A DNA stretch of 64,000 nt from Corynebacterium aurimucosum ATCC 700975 (lineage in GTDB: Bacteria > Actinomycetota > Actinomycetes > Mycobacteriales > Mycobacteriaceae), in contig NZ_VDTC01000006.1 of the NCBI RefSeq assembly GCF_007672725.1, positions 1-64,000 on the forward strand, in the 5' to 3' direction. Each line of letters starts with the position of its first letter. The first letter of the stretch is position 1. Made by a program: the position numbers and the translations under genes. Shown here piece by piece: positions 26,883 through 35,100 of this stretch. The notes under the pieces were generated by a model, which worked only from the letters and a program-made list of their open reading frames with translations, ran no database searches and was not told the origin of the DNA.

Positions 26883-26916
26883 AGAGCTTCAAAGCTAAAA
26901 GCTTGATGCGTTCAGA

Positions 26917-27276
26917 TTAGAACGGAAGGGAAACGCCCGGGATGAGGCCGTTCTGAACTGCGGTGTAAGCAGCGCCGAGGACGGCAGCGGCGATGCCGAC
27001 GCCCCAGAGGATGTCAGCGGTGGTGCCGCGCTTGTATTCCTGCTTCGTGTCGTTTTCGTAGGAAGACTGGTAGAAATTGTAAGAAGCCTTGGAAGAGTTT
27101 TCGTCCCCGCCGGAAATTTTCGAGCTTGTCTTAACGGAACCCCAGTGCGGTGCGGAGACGAACTCCTCGACGATGCCGTCGACGATAGATTCGCCCGGCT
27201 GTGCAGCAGAGGCAACACCAGTGGACAGGGACAGTGCGGTAGCAGCGGCAACAACGCCAGCAGCGAAACGCTTCAT
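26917..27276 (-). CDS. Exported or membrane-anchored small protein, paralogue B
   Basis: A 119-residue protein with a signal peptide (MKRFAAGVVAAATALSLSTG, cleavage after ASA). Next is a polar middle rich in S/N/Y (YNFYQSSYENDTKQEYKRGT), and then a C-terminal hydrophobic segment DILWGVGIAAAVLGAAYTAV followed by QNGLIPGVSLPF. It shares with paralogue A the pattern NDT.(K/Q)EY..GTTA(E/D)I before the helix. AAGGAG precedes the ATG. The strong signal and terminator suggest high expression. No enzymatic motif is seen. Confidence 0.7.
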   Translation of the reverse strand: MKRFAAGVVAAATALSLSTGVASAAQPGESIVDGIVEEFVSAPHWGSVKTSSKISGGDENSSKASYNFYQSSYENDTKQEYKRGTTADILWGVGIAAAVLGAAYTAVQNGLIPGVSLPF

Positions 27277-27463
27277 GATAGGGCTCCTTAGAGTTAAGAG
27301 AGAACGGTACCTGTGATTCAGGCTCGCGGTTATTTTAACTGGAATAGATATTGGAAAAGAAGCAAATAGAAAAAGTTTCTATCGCGCTGCACCCATACAG
27401 GGGTATGCATCTTTCCAGCGCATAGGCCCAATGGCTGGGGTCAGTGCACAGTAGAGTGACCTT

Positions 27464-28069
27464 ATGACTGCGAGAAGCGTTGAAGAAATGTGGGCTCCTT
27501 TTAGGGTTTCCATCCACGTGGGTGACCTGACTCTGCGGGTGCTGCGTGATAGCGACATCGCTGCGATTCATGGTGTCACTGCCGCCGAGATTTTTGGCGA
27601 GCCGCTACCGGATTACACGTTTCCGTGGTTGAAGCAGAAGCCTGATCCAGGTTTCCGGTGGGCGCACCGCGCGCAGATGTCCCCGGAAGAATGGTCGCTC
27701 GACTTCGGAGTGCATCTTGATGGTGAAGTCATTGGTTCTGTGGATCTGCGGGCAAAGAATTTTCCCGATAACCATGAGGTCGTAACCGGATCGTGGATCT
27801 ACCACCGCCTTCAGGGCCGCGGCATTGGTACGCAGGTCCGCCATGCCGTTGCGGTCTTTTGTTTTGAATACCTGGGTGCGCGCCGGTTGCGCTCAGAATG
27901 GGAGCCGGGAAATGAAGCTTCCCAGGCTGTATCGCGCAAGCTGGGCTACACCATCGAAGGCAACAAGGCCGTGCTGAGCAAAGAGGATTACCAGCCGGGG
28001 CCGGAAGTGATTGTGGCCGGGGTGAGTGAGGAACTGCGCGAGCTTCTGGGAGCAAACTTCGCAGTGTGA
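27464..28069 (+). CDS. GNAT family N-acetyltransferase
   Basis: A 201-residue protein of the RimJ/RimL-type GNAT group. GVHLDGEVIGSVDL is the central strand pair, and the acetyl-CoA loop is RLQGRGIGTQVRHAV (Q/R-x-x-G-x-G). WEPGNEASQAVSRKLGYTIEG is the typical C-terminal half. It likely acetylates a protein N-terminus or a small amine; the substrate is unknown. It is separated from paralogue B by a 187-base divergent promoter region. Confidence 0.85.
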   Translation: MTARSVEEMWAPFRVSIHVGDLTLRVLRDSDIAAIHGVTAAEIFGEPLPDYTFPWLKQKPDPGFRWAHRAQMSPEEWSLDFGVHLDGEVIGSVDLRAKNFPDNHEVVTGSWIYHRLQGRGIGTQVRHAVAVFCFEYLGARRLRSEWEPGNEASQAVSRKLGYTIEGNKAVLSKEDYQPGPEVIVAGVSEELRELLGANFAV

Positions 28070-28078
28070 CGAATCATT

Positions 28079-28126
28079 CGTGAAAATGGGTGAGTTTCTA
28101 CTCATTTTCACGGAAACTTGTAGAAT
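28079..28126 (+). promoter_or_regulatory. Promoter with inverted repeat ahead of the second Fic gene
   Basis: CGTGAAAATG (28079-28088) and CATTTTCACG (28103-28112) are perfect 10-base arms 14 bases apart. A TAGAAT -10 box follows at 28121-28126, only six bases before the ATG. The message is therefore probably leaderless, and the inverted repeat would cover the -35 zone, as an operator should. The regulator is unknown. Confidence 0.6.
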
Positions 28127-28132
28127 ACTGGC

Positions 28133-29023
28133 ATGCTTAACGCGCGGACCGTCTCAAAAATTGACGCTCTTCTTGATCAATATGCAGCGTTGCGGGAGGA
28201 CAACTCCGAGGCCATTGCAGAGATAGCACGCGCAGAGGTGGCGGAGTCAGTGTATAACTCGAACGCCATTGAGAATTCCACGTTGACTTTGGAAGACACC
28301 GAGAACATCCTGGCCGGGTTTACCACTAGGGCGCATGATTTACGGGAAGTCTTTGAGGCCACAAACCTGGCGGACGTGACTGAGGAACTTATTCGGGGCG
28401 TCGGTAAGCTCGATGCAAACCTCATTCTGCGACTGCATGGCGTGTTGCTTCGCGGCATCAATGACGACTGGGCGGGGTGCTTTCGTCGAAGGGGGGAGTG
28501 GGTTCGCGTGGGCGCTCATATGGGAGCCAACTCTGAATACGTGGACAGGCTGGTGGACACAGCCATTGCCGAATACTACGAGGACACTAGCTTCTTTGTT
28601 GACCGAATCGCGCGGTTTCATGCGGAATTTGAAACCATCCATCCTTTTTCAGACGGCAATGGGCGCATCGGGCGCGTCATTATCAATCAACAGCTCTTGG
28701 AGCTAGGGGCACCGCCCATCATCATTCCGAACAAGGGAAAAGAGCGCCACTATTACCCTGTGTTCCGTGGCTACCCAGTTAGTGGGGACTTCTCTGCGCT
28801 GAGCACGCTCATCGCGCGGCAACTCGTCGAGTCCCTACACAAGCGCATAACGCTCATGACCGCGCCGAAGGTGATTCGCCTAGCGGAATGGGCAAAGGCT
28901 AATGGCGTTTCTGGTTCCGCGGCCGCCAATAAGGCGGCGCGGGGTACCATCCCGGCCTTCCGGCAGCGCGGAACGTGGATGATTGATGCGCAGTATGGCA
29001 GTGACAACAAAGGCCGTGGCTAG
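28133..29023 (+). CDS. Fic family protein, second copy
   Basis: A 296-residue Fic protein. The active site HPFSDGNGRIGR (170-181) is intact and the inhibitory motif SNAIEN (43-48) is N-terminal, so class II. The C-terminal 70 residues contain KVIRLAEWAKANGVSGSAAA, a helix-turn-helix-like stretch ending in RGTWMID, as in excisionase/MerR-like folds. It is not a close duplicate of the Fic protein at 3.4-4.6 kb. The likely reaction is AMP transfer to a protein. No ribosome-binding site is seen before the ATG, in line with a leaderless message. Confidence 0.83.
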   Translation: MLNARTVSKIDALLDQYAALREDNSEAIAEIARAEVAESVYNSNAIENSTLTLEDTENILAGFTTRAHDLREVFEATNLADVTEELIRGVGKLDANLILRLHGVLLRGINDDWAGCFRRRGEWVRVGAHMGANSEYVDRLVDTAIAEYYEDTSFFVDRIARFHAEFETIHPFSDGNGRIGRVIINQQLLELGAPPIIIPNKGKERHYYPVFRGYPVSGDFSALSTLIARQLVESLHKRITLMTAPKVIRLAEWAKANGVSGSAAANKAARGTIPAFRQRGTWMIDAQYGSDNKGRG

Positions 29024-29817
29024 GCGTTCTCCTCGTTGTCAAAGCGCTTGCGCAGATCCCGCACGTACTGGCCCACCTCGGGGCCTTCGTACTCGCCGAC
29101 GACCTCGGAGACCTCGCCTACCGAGCGAATCTGGCCGTGGTCGATCCACAGGGCGGTATCGCACAGCTGAGCCAGGAAGTCATTGGAGTGGGAAGCAAAG
29201 ACCAGGATGCCGGAGCGCTTCACCAGGTCCTGAAGACGGACGCGGGCCTTGGCCATGAAGGCGGCGTCGACGGCGCCGATGCCTTCGTCGAGAAGCAGGA
29301 TCTCCGGCTCAATGGAGGTCACCACGCCCAGCGCTAGGCGCACGCGCATACCGGTGGAATAGGTGCGCAACGGCATGGAGAGGTAATCACCCAGCTCAGA
29401 GAATTCCGCAATCTCATCCATCTTGGCCTTCATCTGCTTGATGGTCTGGCCCAAGAAGAGGCCGCGGATGATGATGTTGTCGTAACCGGAAACCTCCGGG
29501 TCCATGCCCACGCCGAGGTCAAAGACAGGGGCCACGCGCCCGCGCACGTTGGCGGCGCCGCGGGTGGGCTCGTAGATACCGGAGAGCAGGCGCAGCAAGG
29601 TTGTTTTGCCCGCGCCGTTGTGGCCAACGAGGCCGACGCGATCGCCCTCGCGCAGGTGGAGGTTAATGTCCTTGAGCGCTTCCACCATGACCACGTTCTG
29701 GTCATTCTTGCCAATGGAGCCACCGGCCGTGGAGAGCATCGCCTTCTTGAGAGAACGGGACTTGGCATCAAAGATGGGAAAGTCCACGCAAGCGTTATAC
29801 GTATCAATGGAAACCAT
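29020..29817 (-). CDS. wzt: Galactan export ABC transporter, ATP-binding subunit Wzt
   Basis: A 265-residue ABC ATPase of the polysaccharide-export (ABC-2) group. Walker A is GHNGAGKTT (65-73), the signature is YSTGMRVRLALG, Walker B is LLLDE and the switch is ASHSND. With Wzm it flips lipid-linked galactan to the outer face of the membrane before arabinan is added. It lacks the C-terminal carbohydrate-binding domain of O-antigen Wzt proteins, as expected for the mycobacterial type (Rv3781). Wzm ends 12 bases upstream. Its stop overlaps the convergent Fic stop. Confidence 0.9.
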   Translation of the reverse strand: MVSIDTYNACVDFPIFDAKSRSLKKAMLSTAGGSIGKNDQNVVMVEALKDINLHLREGDRVGLVGHNGAGKTTLLRLLSGIYEPTRGAANVRGRVAPVFDLGVGMDPEVSGYDNIIIRGLFLGQTIKQMKAKMDEIAEFSELGDYLSMPLRTYSTGMRVRLALGVVTSIEPEILLLDEGIGAVDAAFMAKARVRLQDLVKRSGILVFASHSNDFLAQLCDTALWIDHGQIRSVGEVSEVVGEYEGPEVGQYVRDLRKRFDNEENA

Positions 29818-29829
29818 GGACGATCCTTT

Positions 29830-30720
29830 CTAGACCCAGTAGGAGACGCGGAAGCGCCACTGGCGCATGGCCAGGCCGGCGATGAGCAGGCCGGCGACGG
29901 TGCAGGCGATGACGATGAGCCAGTGATAACCGGCGACAGGCTCGCCAATCATGGGGGCGCGGATGATCTCCATGTAGTGATACAGCGGGTTGATCTCGGC
30001 GATGCGCGCGCGGCTGGCCACGGCACCTCCCTGATCCTTCAGGGTGTTGGTCATCCACACGATAGGCGTGACGTAGAAGAGCAGCTGGGTTAGAGCCTCC
30101 AGCAGCGGGGCAACGTCACGGAAGCGGGTGGCAATGATGCCGAAGAACATGGCCACCCACACGCCGTTCACCAGGAAGAGTGCCAGTGCCGGGATGAACA
30201 GGAAGAACTCCCAGCCCAAGTGGCGCGGGAAGATAAGAATGAGCAACAGCCAGATGATGAGGTTGTGACCCAAGAAAAGGGTTTGCCGCCAGACCAAGCG
30301 GTAGACGTGCACCGACAGTGGCGCGGGCAGCTGTTTGATTAGGCCCTCGTTGTCGATGAAGACCGTCGAGCCTTCTTTGATGGCGCCCGAAATGAAGTTC
30401 CACATAATCAGGCCCACGGTCACGTGGGGCAGGAACTCCGCCACGGGGATCTGGAAGAGCATGGAGTACAGCAGGCCAAGCGCCGCGGCCATGACACCGG
30501 TTGCGATGGTGATCCAGAACGGACCCAGCACCGAGCGGCGGTAGCGCTGTTTAATGTCTTGGATGCCCAGCTTGAACCACAGCTCGCGCTGGCGAGCGCC
30601 TTGCAGGAGATCGGCGAAGGCCGCCGACATGGTCATGGAACGCGAGGCCGGCTCCTCGCCGGGTGCAGGCGCGGAGGTCATGCGGGCGACGTCGTCACGC
30701 AGGTTTTTCTTGTCTTGCAC
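29830..30720 (-). CDS. wzm: Galactan export ABC transporter, permease subunit Wzm
   Basis: An ABC-2 permease of about 296 residues with six membrane segments. The N-terminal amphipathic region RELWFKLGIQDIKQRYRRSV is typical, followed by LGPFWITIATGVM. It forms the channel of the galactan exporter with Wzt. The start is a choice: GTG 30720 has AGGGTGAAGG just upstream, while ATG 30681 gives a 283-residue protein nearer the mycobacterial length but has no ribosome-binding site. The pair matches Rv3783/Rv3781. Confidence 0.88.
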   Translation of the reverse strand: MQDKKNLRDDVARMTSAPAPGEEPASRSMTMSAAFADLLQGARQRELWFKLGIQDIKQRYRRSVLGPFWITIATGVMAAALGLLYSMLFQIPVAEFLPHVTVGLIMWNFISGAIKEGSTVFIDNEGLIKQLPAPLSVHVYRLVWRQTLFLGHNLIIWLLLILIFPRHLGWEFFLFIPALALFLVNGVWVAMFFGIIATRFRDVAPLLEALTQLLFYVTPIVWMTNTLKDQGGAVASRARIAEINPLYHYMEIIRAPMIGEPVAGYHWLIVIACTVAGLLIAGLAMRQWRFRVSYWV

Positions 30721-30877
30721 GCCCTTCACCCTAGCGCGCACGTCCCACAAACACCTACACACACGCCCGTAACCTGGGAAAACACGGGCGAGCTGGGAAA
30801 ACCGAGGGTTAGGAAAGATTCAGGTGGGGCGTATAGAGTAGGGGGCGTTCATCCGCATCGGAAGGAAGGGTTGAAGC

Positions 30878-32089
30878 ATGACGGAACAGTATGACGTCGC
30901 CAGCGTGCGAGGTCTTTACACTGGTCTGTCCGATGGTTGGACCTACCTGAACGCGCATGCCGCGCCGCAGATTGCGGAGCGCGTGGCCTCTGGTGTTGCC
31001 CGTTCTTTCCGCATGTCCGCCACGGTGAAGCCGCTGGAGGACGCCGTGGGTGCGCACTCGGCGCACAACGATCCGGGGGAGCTCCACGCGGCAGACATGT
31101 ATGCCTCCGCGCGCCGGGCGGTGGCGGATCTCACGGGTGCCACGGCGGAACGGGTCATCCTGGGCCCGTCCTTGCCGGTGCTTTACCAGTCCTTGGGCGT
31201 TGCACTGCGCCCGCTGCTGCGCCGCCAGTCTTCGGTGGTGCTCTCCCGCTTTGATTCGCCGGAGATGACACGCGCGTTTGAGCACGTGGGTGCTGATATT
31301 CGGTGGGCGCAGCCGGATTTGGGTACGGGCGAGCTCCCAGCCTTCCAGTACGCCGATCTGGTTGATGGCTCGACGCGATTCGTCGCTTTTTCCGCCGCGC
31401 ACGAGCTGCTGGGCACGGTCACGCCGGCCTCGGACATAGTTGATGCGGTCCATGAGCGTTCGCGCGCATGGGCGCTTGTCGACGTCTCATCGATCGCTCC
31501 CTACCGTCTCCTCGACTTTGATGCGATTGGGGCAGACATTCTTGGTGTGGATGTGGGCGCGCTGGGTGGCCCGCAGATGGCGGCGCTGGTCTTCCGCGAT
31601 ACCGCGATGTTCCGCCGCCTCGATGAGCTTGTCGTTGGCCCGGTCTCCGCGGGCTTGGCGGGCGGCGTTGGACCCTTGGTGGATCATCTAGCGGAACTCG
31701 CCGGCGGGGAGCGCGGTTCGCGCCGCGTGCGCCTGACGCGTTCGATGGAAGCCCTCGCGGGTTACATGGAGGATCTCACGGGGGATCTCTATAGCTTGTT
31801 GGGCACGCTGCCGGCCGTTCACATCCTTGGCGTGACGGGGGAGGCGGCTGCCGACGCCTCCGATGATCGCCTCCCACGCCTCACTTTCGCCGTGCGGGAT
31901 GTGCCTGCGGATGTGATCCACCGCCGGCTCTTCGACAATGGCTTGGTTACTACCATTGCTCCGCACACCCCGCTGCTCACGGAGATGGGCGTGGAAGAGG
32001 TCGGCGGTGCCGTCACGGTCTCGTTGAGTCCGTTTAGCACGTACCACGACGTTGAGCACTTGACCCGCGTGGTCGCGTCCCTGGCTTAG
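30878..32089 (+). CDS. Cysteine desulfurase-like protein lacking the PLP lysine
   Basis: A 403-residue fold-type I aminotransferase class V protein, like Rv3778c. The frame is complete (YDVASVRGLYTGL at the start, FSTYHDVEHLTRVVASL at the end). Where active enzymes have a Lys after the Asp strand (a S-x-HK type motif), this protein reads DVGALGGPQMAALVFRD, with no Lys. The conserved VDVSSIAPYRLLDFD remains. It is probably not a normal PLP enzyme and may be a binding or structural homologue. As in mycobacteria, it is near the galactan-export genes and faces a quinone-oxidoreductase gene. Confidence 0.75.
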   Translation: MTEQYDVASVRGLYTGLSDGWTYLNAHAAPQIAERVASGVARSFRMSATVKPLEDAVGAHSAHNDPGELHAADMYASARRAVADLTGATAERVILGPSLPVLYQSLGVALRPLLRRQSSVVLSRFDSPEMTRAFEHVGADIRWAQPDLGTGELPAFQYADLVDGSTRFVAFSAAHELLGTVTPASDIVDAVHERSRAWALVDVSSIAPYRLLDFDAIGADILGVDVGALGGPQMAALVFRDTAMFRRLDELVVGPVSAGLAGGVGPLVDHLAELAGGERGSRRVRLTRSMEALAGYMEDLTGDLYSLLGTLPAVHILGVTGEAAADASDDRLPRLTFAVRDVPADVIHRRLFDNGLVTTIAPHTPLLTEMGVEEVGGAVTVSLSPFSTYHDVEHLTRVVASLA

Positions 32090-33042
32090 ACCTCGAGGAC
32101 CAGCTTGCCCGTGACCTCGCCGGAGTCGAGGGCTTTGTGGGCTTCGGCAGCGCGAGCAAGCGCGTAGGTAGCGTGCAAATGGTGCTTGACGCTGCCGTTC
32201 TCCAGCCAAGGCCAGACGTTCTTAACGGTGTCCGCGACGATGGCGGCCTTGCCCTCCAGCGAGCGGGAGCGCAGCGTGGTGCCCTGCAGGGTCAGGCGCT
32301 TGTTAAGGAGGATGCCCATGTTGAGCTCGGCCTTTGTGCCGCCCTGCATGCCGATGGTGACCATGTGGCCGCCCTTAGCTAGCGCGATGAGGTTCTTTTT
32401 GAGGTACTTCGCACCCATGATGTCGAGGATGACATCGCACTGGTTCTTCAGTTCCTCGGCGAAGTCCTGCTCGTTGTAGTTGATGAGGATATCCGCGCCG
32501 AGTTCCTTGCAGGTCTCGAGCTTTTCGTCCGAGCCAGCCGTCACCGCGACGGTGGCGCCGAGTTGCTTCGCCACCTGGATGGCGAAGGTGCCAATGCCGC
32601 CCGCGCCGCCGTGGATGAGGATGGTCTGGCCCTTATTTAGTTTCGCCTCCATCGCGATGTTCGACCACACGGTGCAGGCCACCTCGATGACGGATGCGGC
32701 CTCGGCAAAGGAATAGCCGCTGGGGACGGGCAGCAGCTGGCCCTTGGGTACGGCGACGTATTCGGCATAGCCGCCGCCGGCCAGCAGTGCGCCGACCTTG
32801 GAGCCAACCTCGACGTCGGTGTCGCCTGCATCGACGACTTCGCCTGCGACTTCGAGACCAATAATCTCCGAAGCGCCCGGCGGCGGCGGGTAGTGCCCGC
32901 GGGCCTGGAGCAGGTCGGCGCGGTTCACACCGGCGGCTTTGACTTTAACGAGGACTTCGCCGGCTTGGAGTTGTGGTTTATTGGTCTCCCCCAACTCCAG
33001 CGAGTGTGGGTCTTCCAGATTGGTCTGAATGATGGCTTTCAT
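32086..33042 (-). CDS. NADPH:quinone oxidoreductase family protein
   Basis: A 318-residue zinc-free medium-chain dehydrogenase (QOR/PIG3 type). The N-terminal catalytic domain begins MKAIIQTNLEDP and contains AGVNRADLLQARGHYPPPPG, the hallmark of PIG3-like enzymes. The Rossmann motif is HGGAGGIGTFAIQ. It reduces quinones with NADPH in the cytosol. It matches Rv3777 by position next to the Rv3778c-like gene. It follows the thioredoxin-reductase-like gene by 15 bases and overlaps the convergent stop. Confidence 0.87.
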   Translation of the reverse strand: MKAIIQTNLEDPHSLELGETNKPQLQAGEVLVKVKAAGVNRADLLQARGHYPPPPGASEIIGLEVAGEVVDAGDTDVEVGSKVGALLAGGGYAEYVAVPKGQLLPVPSGYSFAEAASVIEVACTVWSNIAMEAKLNKGQTILIHGGAGGIGTFAIQVAKQLGATVAVTAGSDEKLETCKELGADILINYNEQDFAEELKNQCDVILDIMGAKYLKKNLIALAKGGHMVTIGMQGGTKAELNMGILLNKRLTLQGTTLRSRSLEGKAAIVADTVKNVWPWLENGSVKHHLHATYALARAAEAHKALDSGEVTGKLVLEV

Positions 33043-33057
33043 GCCACACCACCGTAC

Positions 33058-33954
33058 TTAAGTCCAATCATCCTCGACGAGAAACGCGTTGACCGCGATG
33101 GCTGCGGCGTTGGCCTCGCCCATCGCTACCGCCACCTGTGCTGGAGGGTTAACCACGTTGCCCACGGCCCAGATGCGCGGGTGGCTGGTGACACCGGCTG
33201 GGCCCACCTTGATGAGGCTTCCGCCCATCGCAGCCGGCGGGCTGTGGCGCTCAAGGTTGAGGTCAGTGAGGAACTCATCGTGTGGGCGGGGAATGGGCAT
33301 GTAAAACAGCGCATCGACGGCATGTTCGCTGTCTCCAACCAGGACCTTTCCATCTTGGAAGGAGGTGACGGGGCCGTCGACAAGCGCAATGCCCCGCCGA
33401 GTCAGGTCCGCGCGCTGCTCCTCGGTGAGCTCCATGCCGTTGGTGAAGAAGGTGATGTCCTTGGACCACTGGCGCAGGAGTGCCGCATGGTGCAGGGAGA
33501 ACTCGCCGATGCAGAGAACGCCGAGCTTCTTGTCCGCCACCTCGAACCCGTGGCAATAAGGACAGTGAAGGACTGTATCTCCCCAGTTTTCTTCGAGGCC
33601 CGGGATGTTTGGATGTACGTCGTCCACGCCGCTGGCGACGATGATGGAGCGGGCCGCGACGGTTTCGCCGTTGCTCAACGTGGCGGTGAGCGTGCGGTCA
33701 TTGTCGGTGACGGAATCTACGGTGGTGTTTAGGATCTGCACGCCGTAGCTGCGCAGCTGCTCCTTGCCGCGCTCCTGGAACTCAAGGGGTGGTGTGCCTT
33801 CGAGGGCGATGACACCGTGGATTTCGTGGGCGAAGCGGTTGCGGGGAGTGGCGGAATCAACAACAAGGACACTGCGGCGGGCGCGGACCATGACCAGCGC
33901 TGCCTGAAGGCCGGCCGCGCCGCCGCCGATGATGAGGGTATCTACTGTCTGCAT
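33058..33954 (-). CDS. Thioredoxin-reductase-like FAD oxidoreductase
   Basis: A 298-residue pyridine nucleotide-disulfide oxidoreductase. GGGAAGLQAA at the start binds FAD, CPYCHGFE is the redox CxxC region (C-P-Y-C), and the C-terminal AVGNVVNPPAQVAVAMGEA is the second FAD motif. The NADPH site is less clear (GVLCIGEFSLHH replaces GxGxxA), so it may be an NADPH-independent type, as in the DTR/GliT-like group. The ATG at 33954 gives the natural N-terminus MQTVDTLIIGGG. It probably heads an operon with the quinone oxidoreductase. Confidence 0.82.
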   Translation of the reverse strand: MQTVDTLIIGGGAAGLQAALVMVRARRSVLVVDSATPRNRFAHEIHGVIALEGTPPLEFQERGKEQLRSYGVQILNTTVDSVTDNDRTLTATLSNGETVAARSIIVASGVDDVHPNIPGLEENWGDTVLHCPYCHGFEVADKKLGVLCIGEFSLHHAALLRQWSKDITFFTNGMELTEEQRADLTRRGIALVDGPVTSFQDGKVLVGDSEHAVDALFYMPIPRPHDEFLTDLNLERHSPPAAMGGSLIKVGPAGVTSHPRIWAVGNVVNPPAQVAVAMGEANAAAIAVNAFLVEDDWT

Positions 33955-34107
33955 GGGCCCGAGTAAACCAGAGCAAGGTGCGTGCGGCAATGGTTTTCCG
34001 TAGGTTGTGTTGGGCGCTTTGCACAACGTGATGAGGAGAATTCTTCTCCCGCGGCGGAGTCTAGTACTCTGAACGTGTTGCGCGCGGTGCATGCTGACGC
34101 GTGACGA

Positions 34108-34195
34108 GGAGGCGTGGCAGAGCGGCCGAATGCACTGGTCTTGAAAACCAGCGTGGGGAAACTCACCGCGGGTTCAAATCCCGCCGCCTCCGCCA
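34108..34195 (+). tRNA. tRNA-Ser (anticodon UGA)
   Basis: The acceptor GGAGGCG (34108-34114) pairs with CGCCTCC (34185-34191). The anticodon arm CTGGT-CTTGAAA-ACCAG has anticodon TGA, a long variable arm (GCGTGGGGAAACTCACCGC) is as expected for serine, and the T-loop is GGTTCAAATCC. G is the discriminator and CCA is encoded. Downstream lie orphan genes of lower GC. Confidence 0.97.
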
Positions 34196-34261
34196 ATTGT
34201 TTTGGTGATTACACCAAAATCTTGCGTATTTTCAGCAGTGGCGCTGGGTTATTCTAGTTCC

Positions 34262-34702
34262 ATGGCCGATCGGCAAATATTCCTCCGCCCAGAGTACAGC
34301 CACCCAAGTTCGTTGTGGCCGTCTGAAGAACTCATAGTTTCTGGGGCTAACAGAGTCGGATTTTATCTTCCTGAAGACTTAGGAATTGAGTCCGATCTGG
34401 GACGCGAAATCCTTGAGTGGACGGAGGAGTTTCAGCAGAATTTCCTCGAGAAACCCGATAGCTTTCGCCAGCGTCCGCGTTGGAAGGACCAATTCGATAG
34501 ATTTCGATGGTACGACGCGGGATGGCGTATTACTCACCAATTAAGGGAGCTTTTTCCATCGGTACAGATTGTTCCCCAGTTCGCTCAATTCGTTTTCTCC
34601 GTTAATGAGCGAAGAGAAAATGTAGGGAAGAAGCCCTTATGCCTCCCCGGAGAACAACTCACAGGGTTTGTATCCATTAGGGATGTGAGGAATGACGATT
34701 AA
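34262..34702 (+). CDS. Hypothetical protein, possible immunity-type
   Basis: A 146-residue soluble protein. It has an early LWP motif, then a PEDLGIESDLGREILEWTEEF helix (shortened) and a final LRELFPSVQIVPQF. This pattern resembles a widespread actinobacterial family of small acidic proteins that read LW...LPLS..L...L..W...F...LR.ELG, some of which are found beside toxin genes. I infer a loose kinship only. Base composition is lower in GC than its neighbours. It directly follows tRNA-Ser, a common place for imported genes. Confidence 0.5.
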   Translation: MADRQIFLRPEYSHPSSLWPSEELIVSGANRVGFYLPEDLGIESDLGREILEWTEEFQQNFLEKPDSFRQRPRWKDQFDRFRWYDAGWRITHQLRELFPSVQIVPQFAQFVFSVNERRENVGKKPLCLPGEQLTGFVSIRDVRNDD

Positions 34703-34724
34703 GCGAAGTTATCGCTCTACGGCG

Positions 34725-35000
34725 TCAGGCATTGTCTCCGTTGTTCATCGCTGCAGTCACCCAGCTCAGAACGCATCCCACTAGTAGGAACCCGCTGATC
34801 TGCAGGTGGGTGGCCCAGTTTCCGCCGCCAGGCAAGGCGAGAAAAATTGAAAATGCAACTGCGGCAAGGCAGTGGAGGGTCAACCGGCTATGTGCGCTTA
34901 GACGTCGTTGTGGCCAGGCTGTCCCGATACCCCAGCTCGCTACTGTGAGAATGGCATAAAAGGTGATTCCCGCTAAGACTCCTGGAACAAGGTAGAGCAT
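34725..35000 (-). CDS. Small membrane hypothetical protein
   Basis: A 91-residue protein with three predicted membrane segments (about 3-23, 40-57 and 65-83). The ATG at 35000 follows AAAGGAGATACATCG, a near-ideal ribosome-binding site, and replaces the longer frame from 35102. No family is recognised. It faces away from the toxin-antitoxin pair, with which it shares a 100-base promoter region. Confidence 0.6.
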   Translation of the reverse strand: MLYLVPGVLAGITFYAILTVASWGIGTAWPQRRLSAHSRLTLHCLAAVAFSIFLALPGGGNWATHLQISGFLLVGCVLSWVTAAMNNGDNA

Positions 35001-35071
35001 CGATGTATCTCCTTTGGAAGGGAAATAGCTGTAGTGACAAAGATAGCATCTCACATGCACTCTGGTACCGT

Positions 35072-35087
35072 ATTGTTGTACCACAAT
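35072..35087. promoter_or_regulatory. Imperfect palindrome upstream of yefM
   Basis: ATTGTTGTACCACAAT at 35072-35087 is a 16-base dyad with seven of eight pairs matching and GTAC at the centre. It ends 13 bases before the antitoxin start. YefM/YoeB complexes repress their own promoter at palindromes with a TGTACA-like core, so this is the expected operator. Confidence 0.6.
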
Positions 35088-35100
35088 GTGGAGGTTGGAC

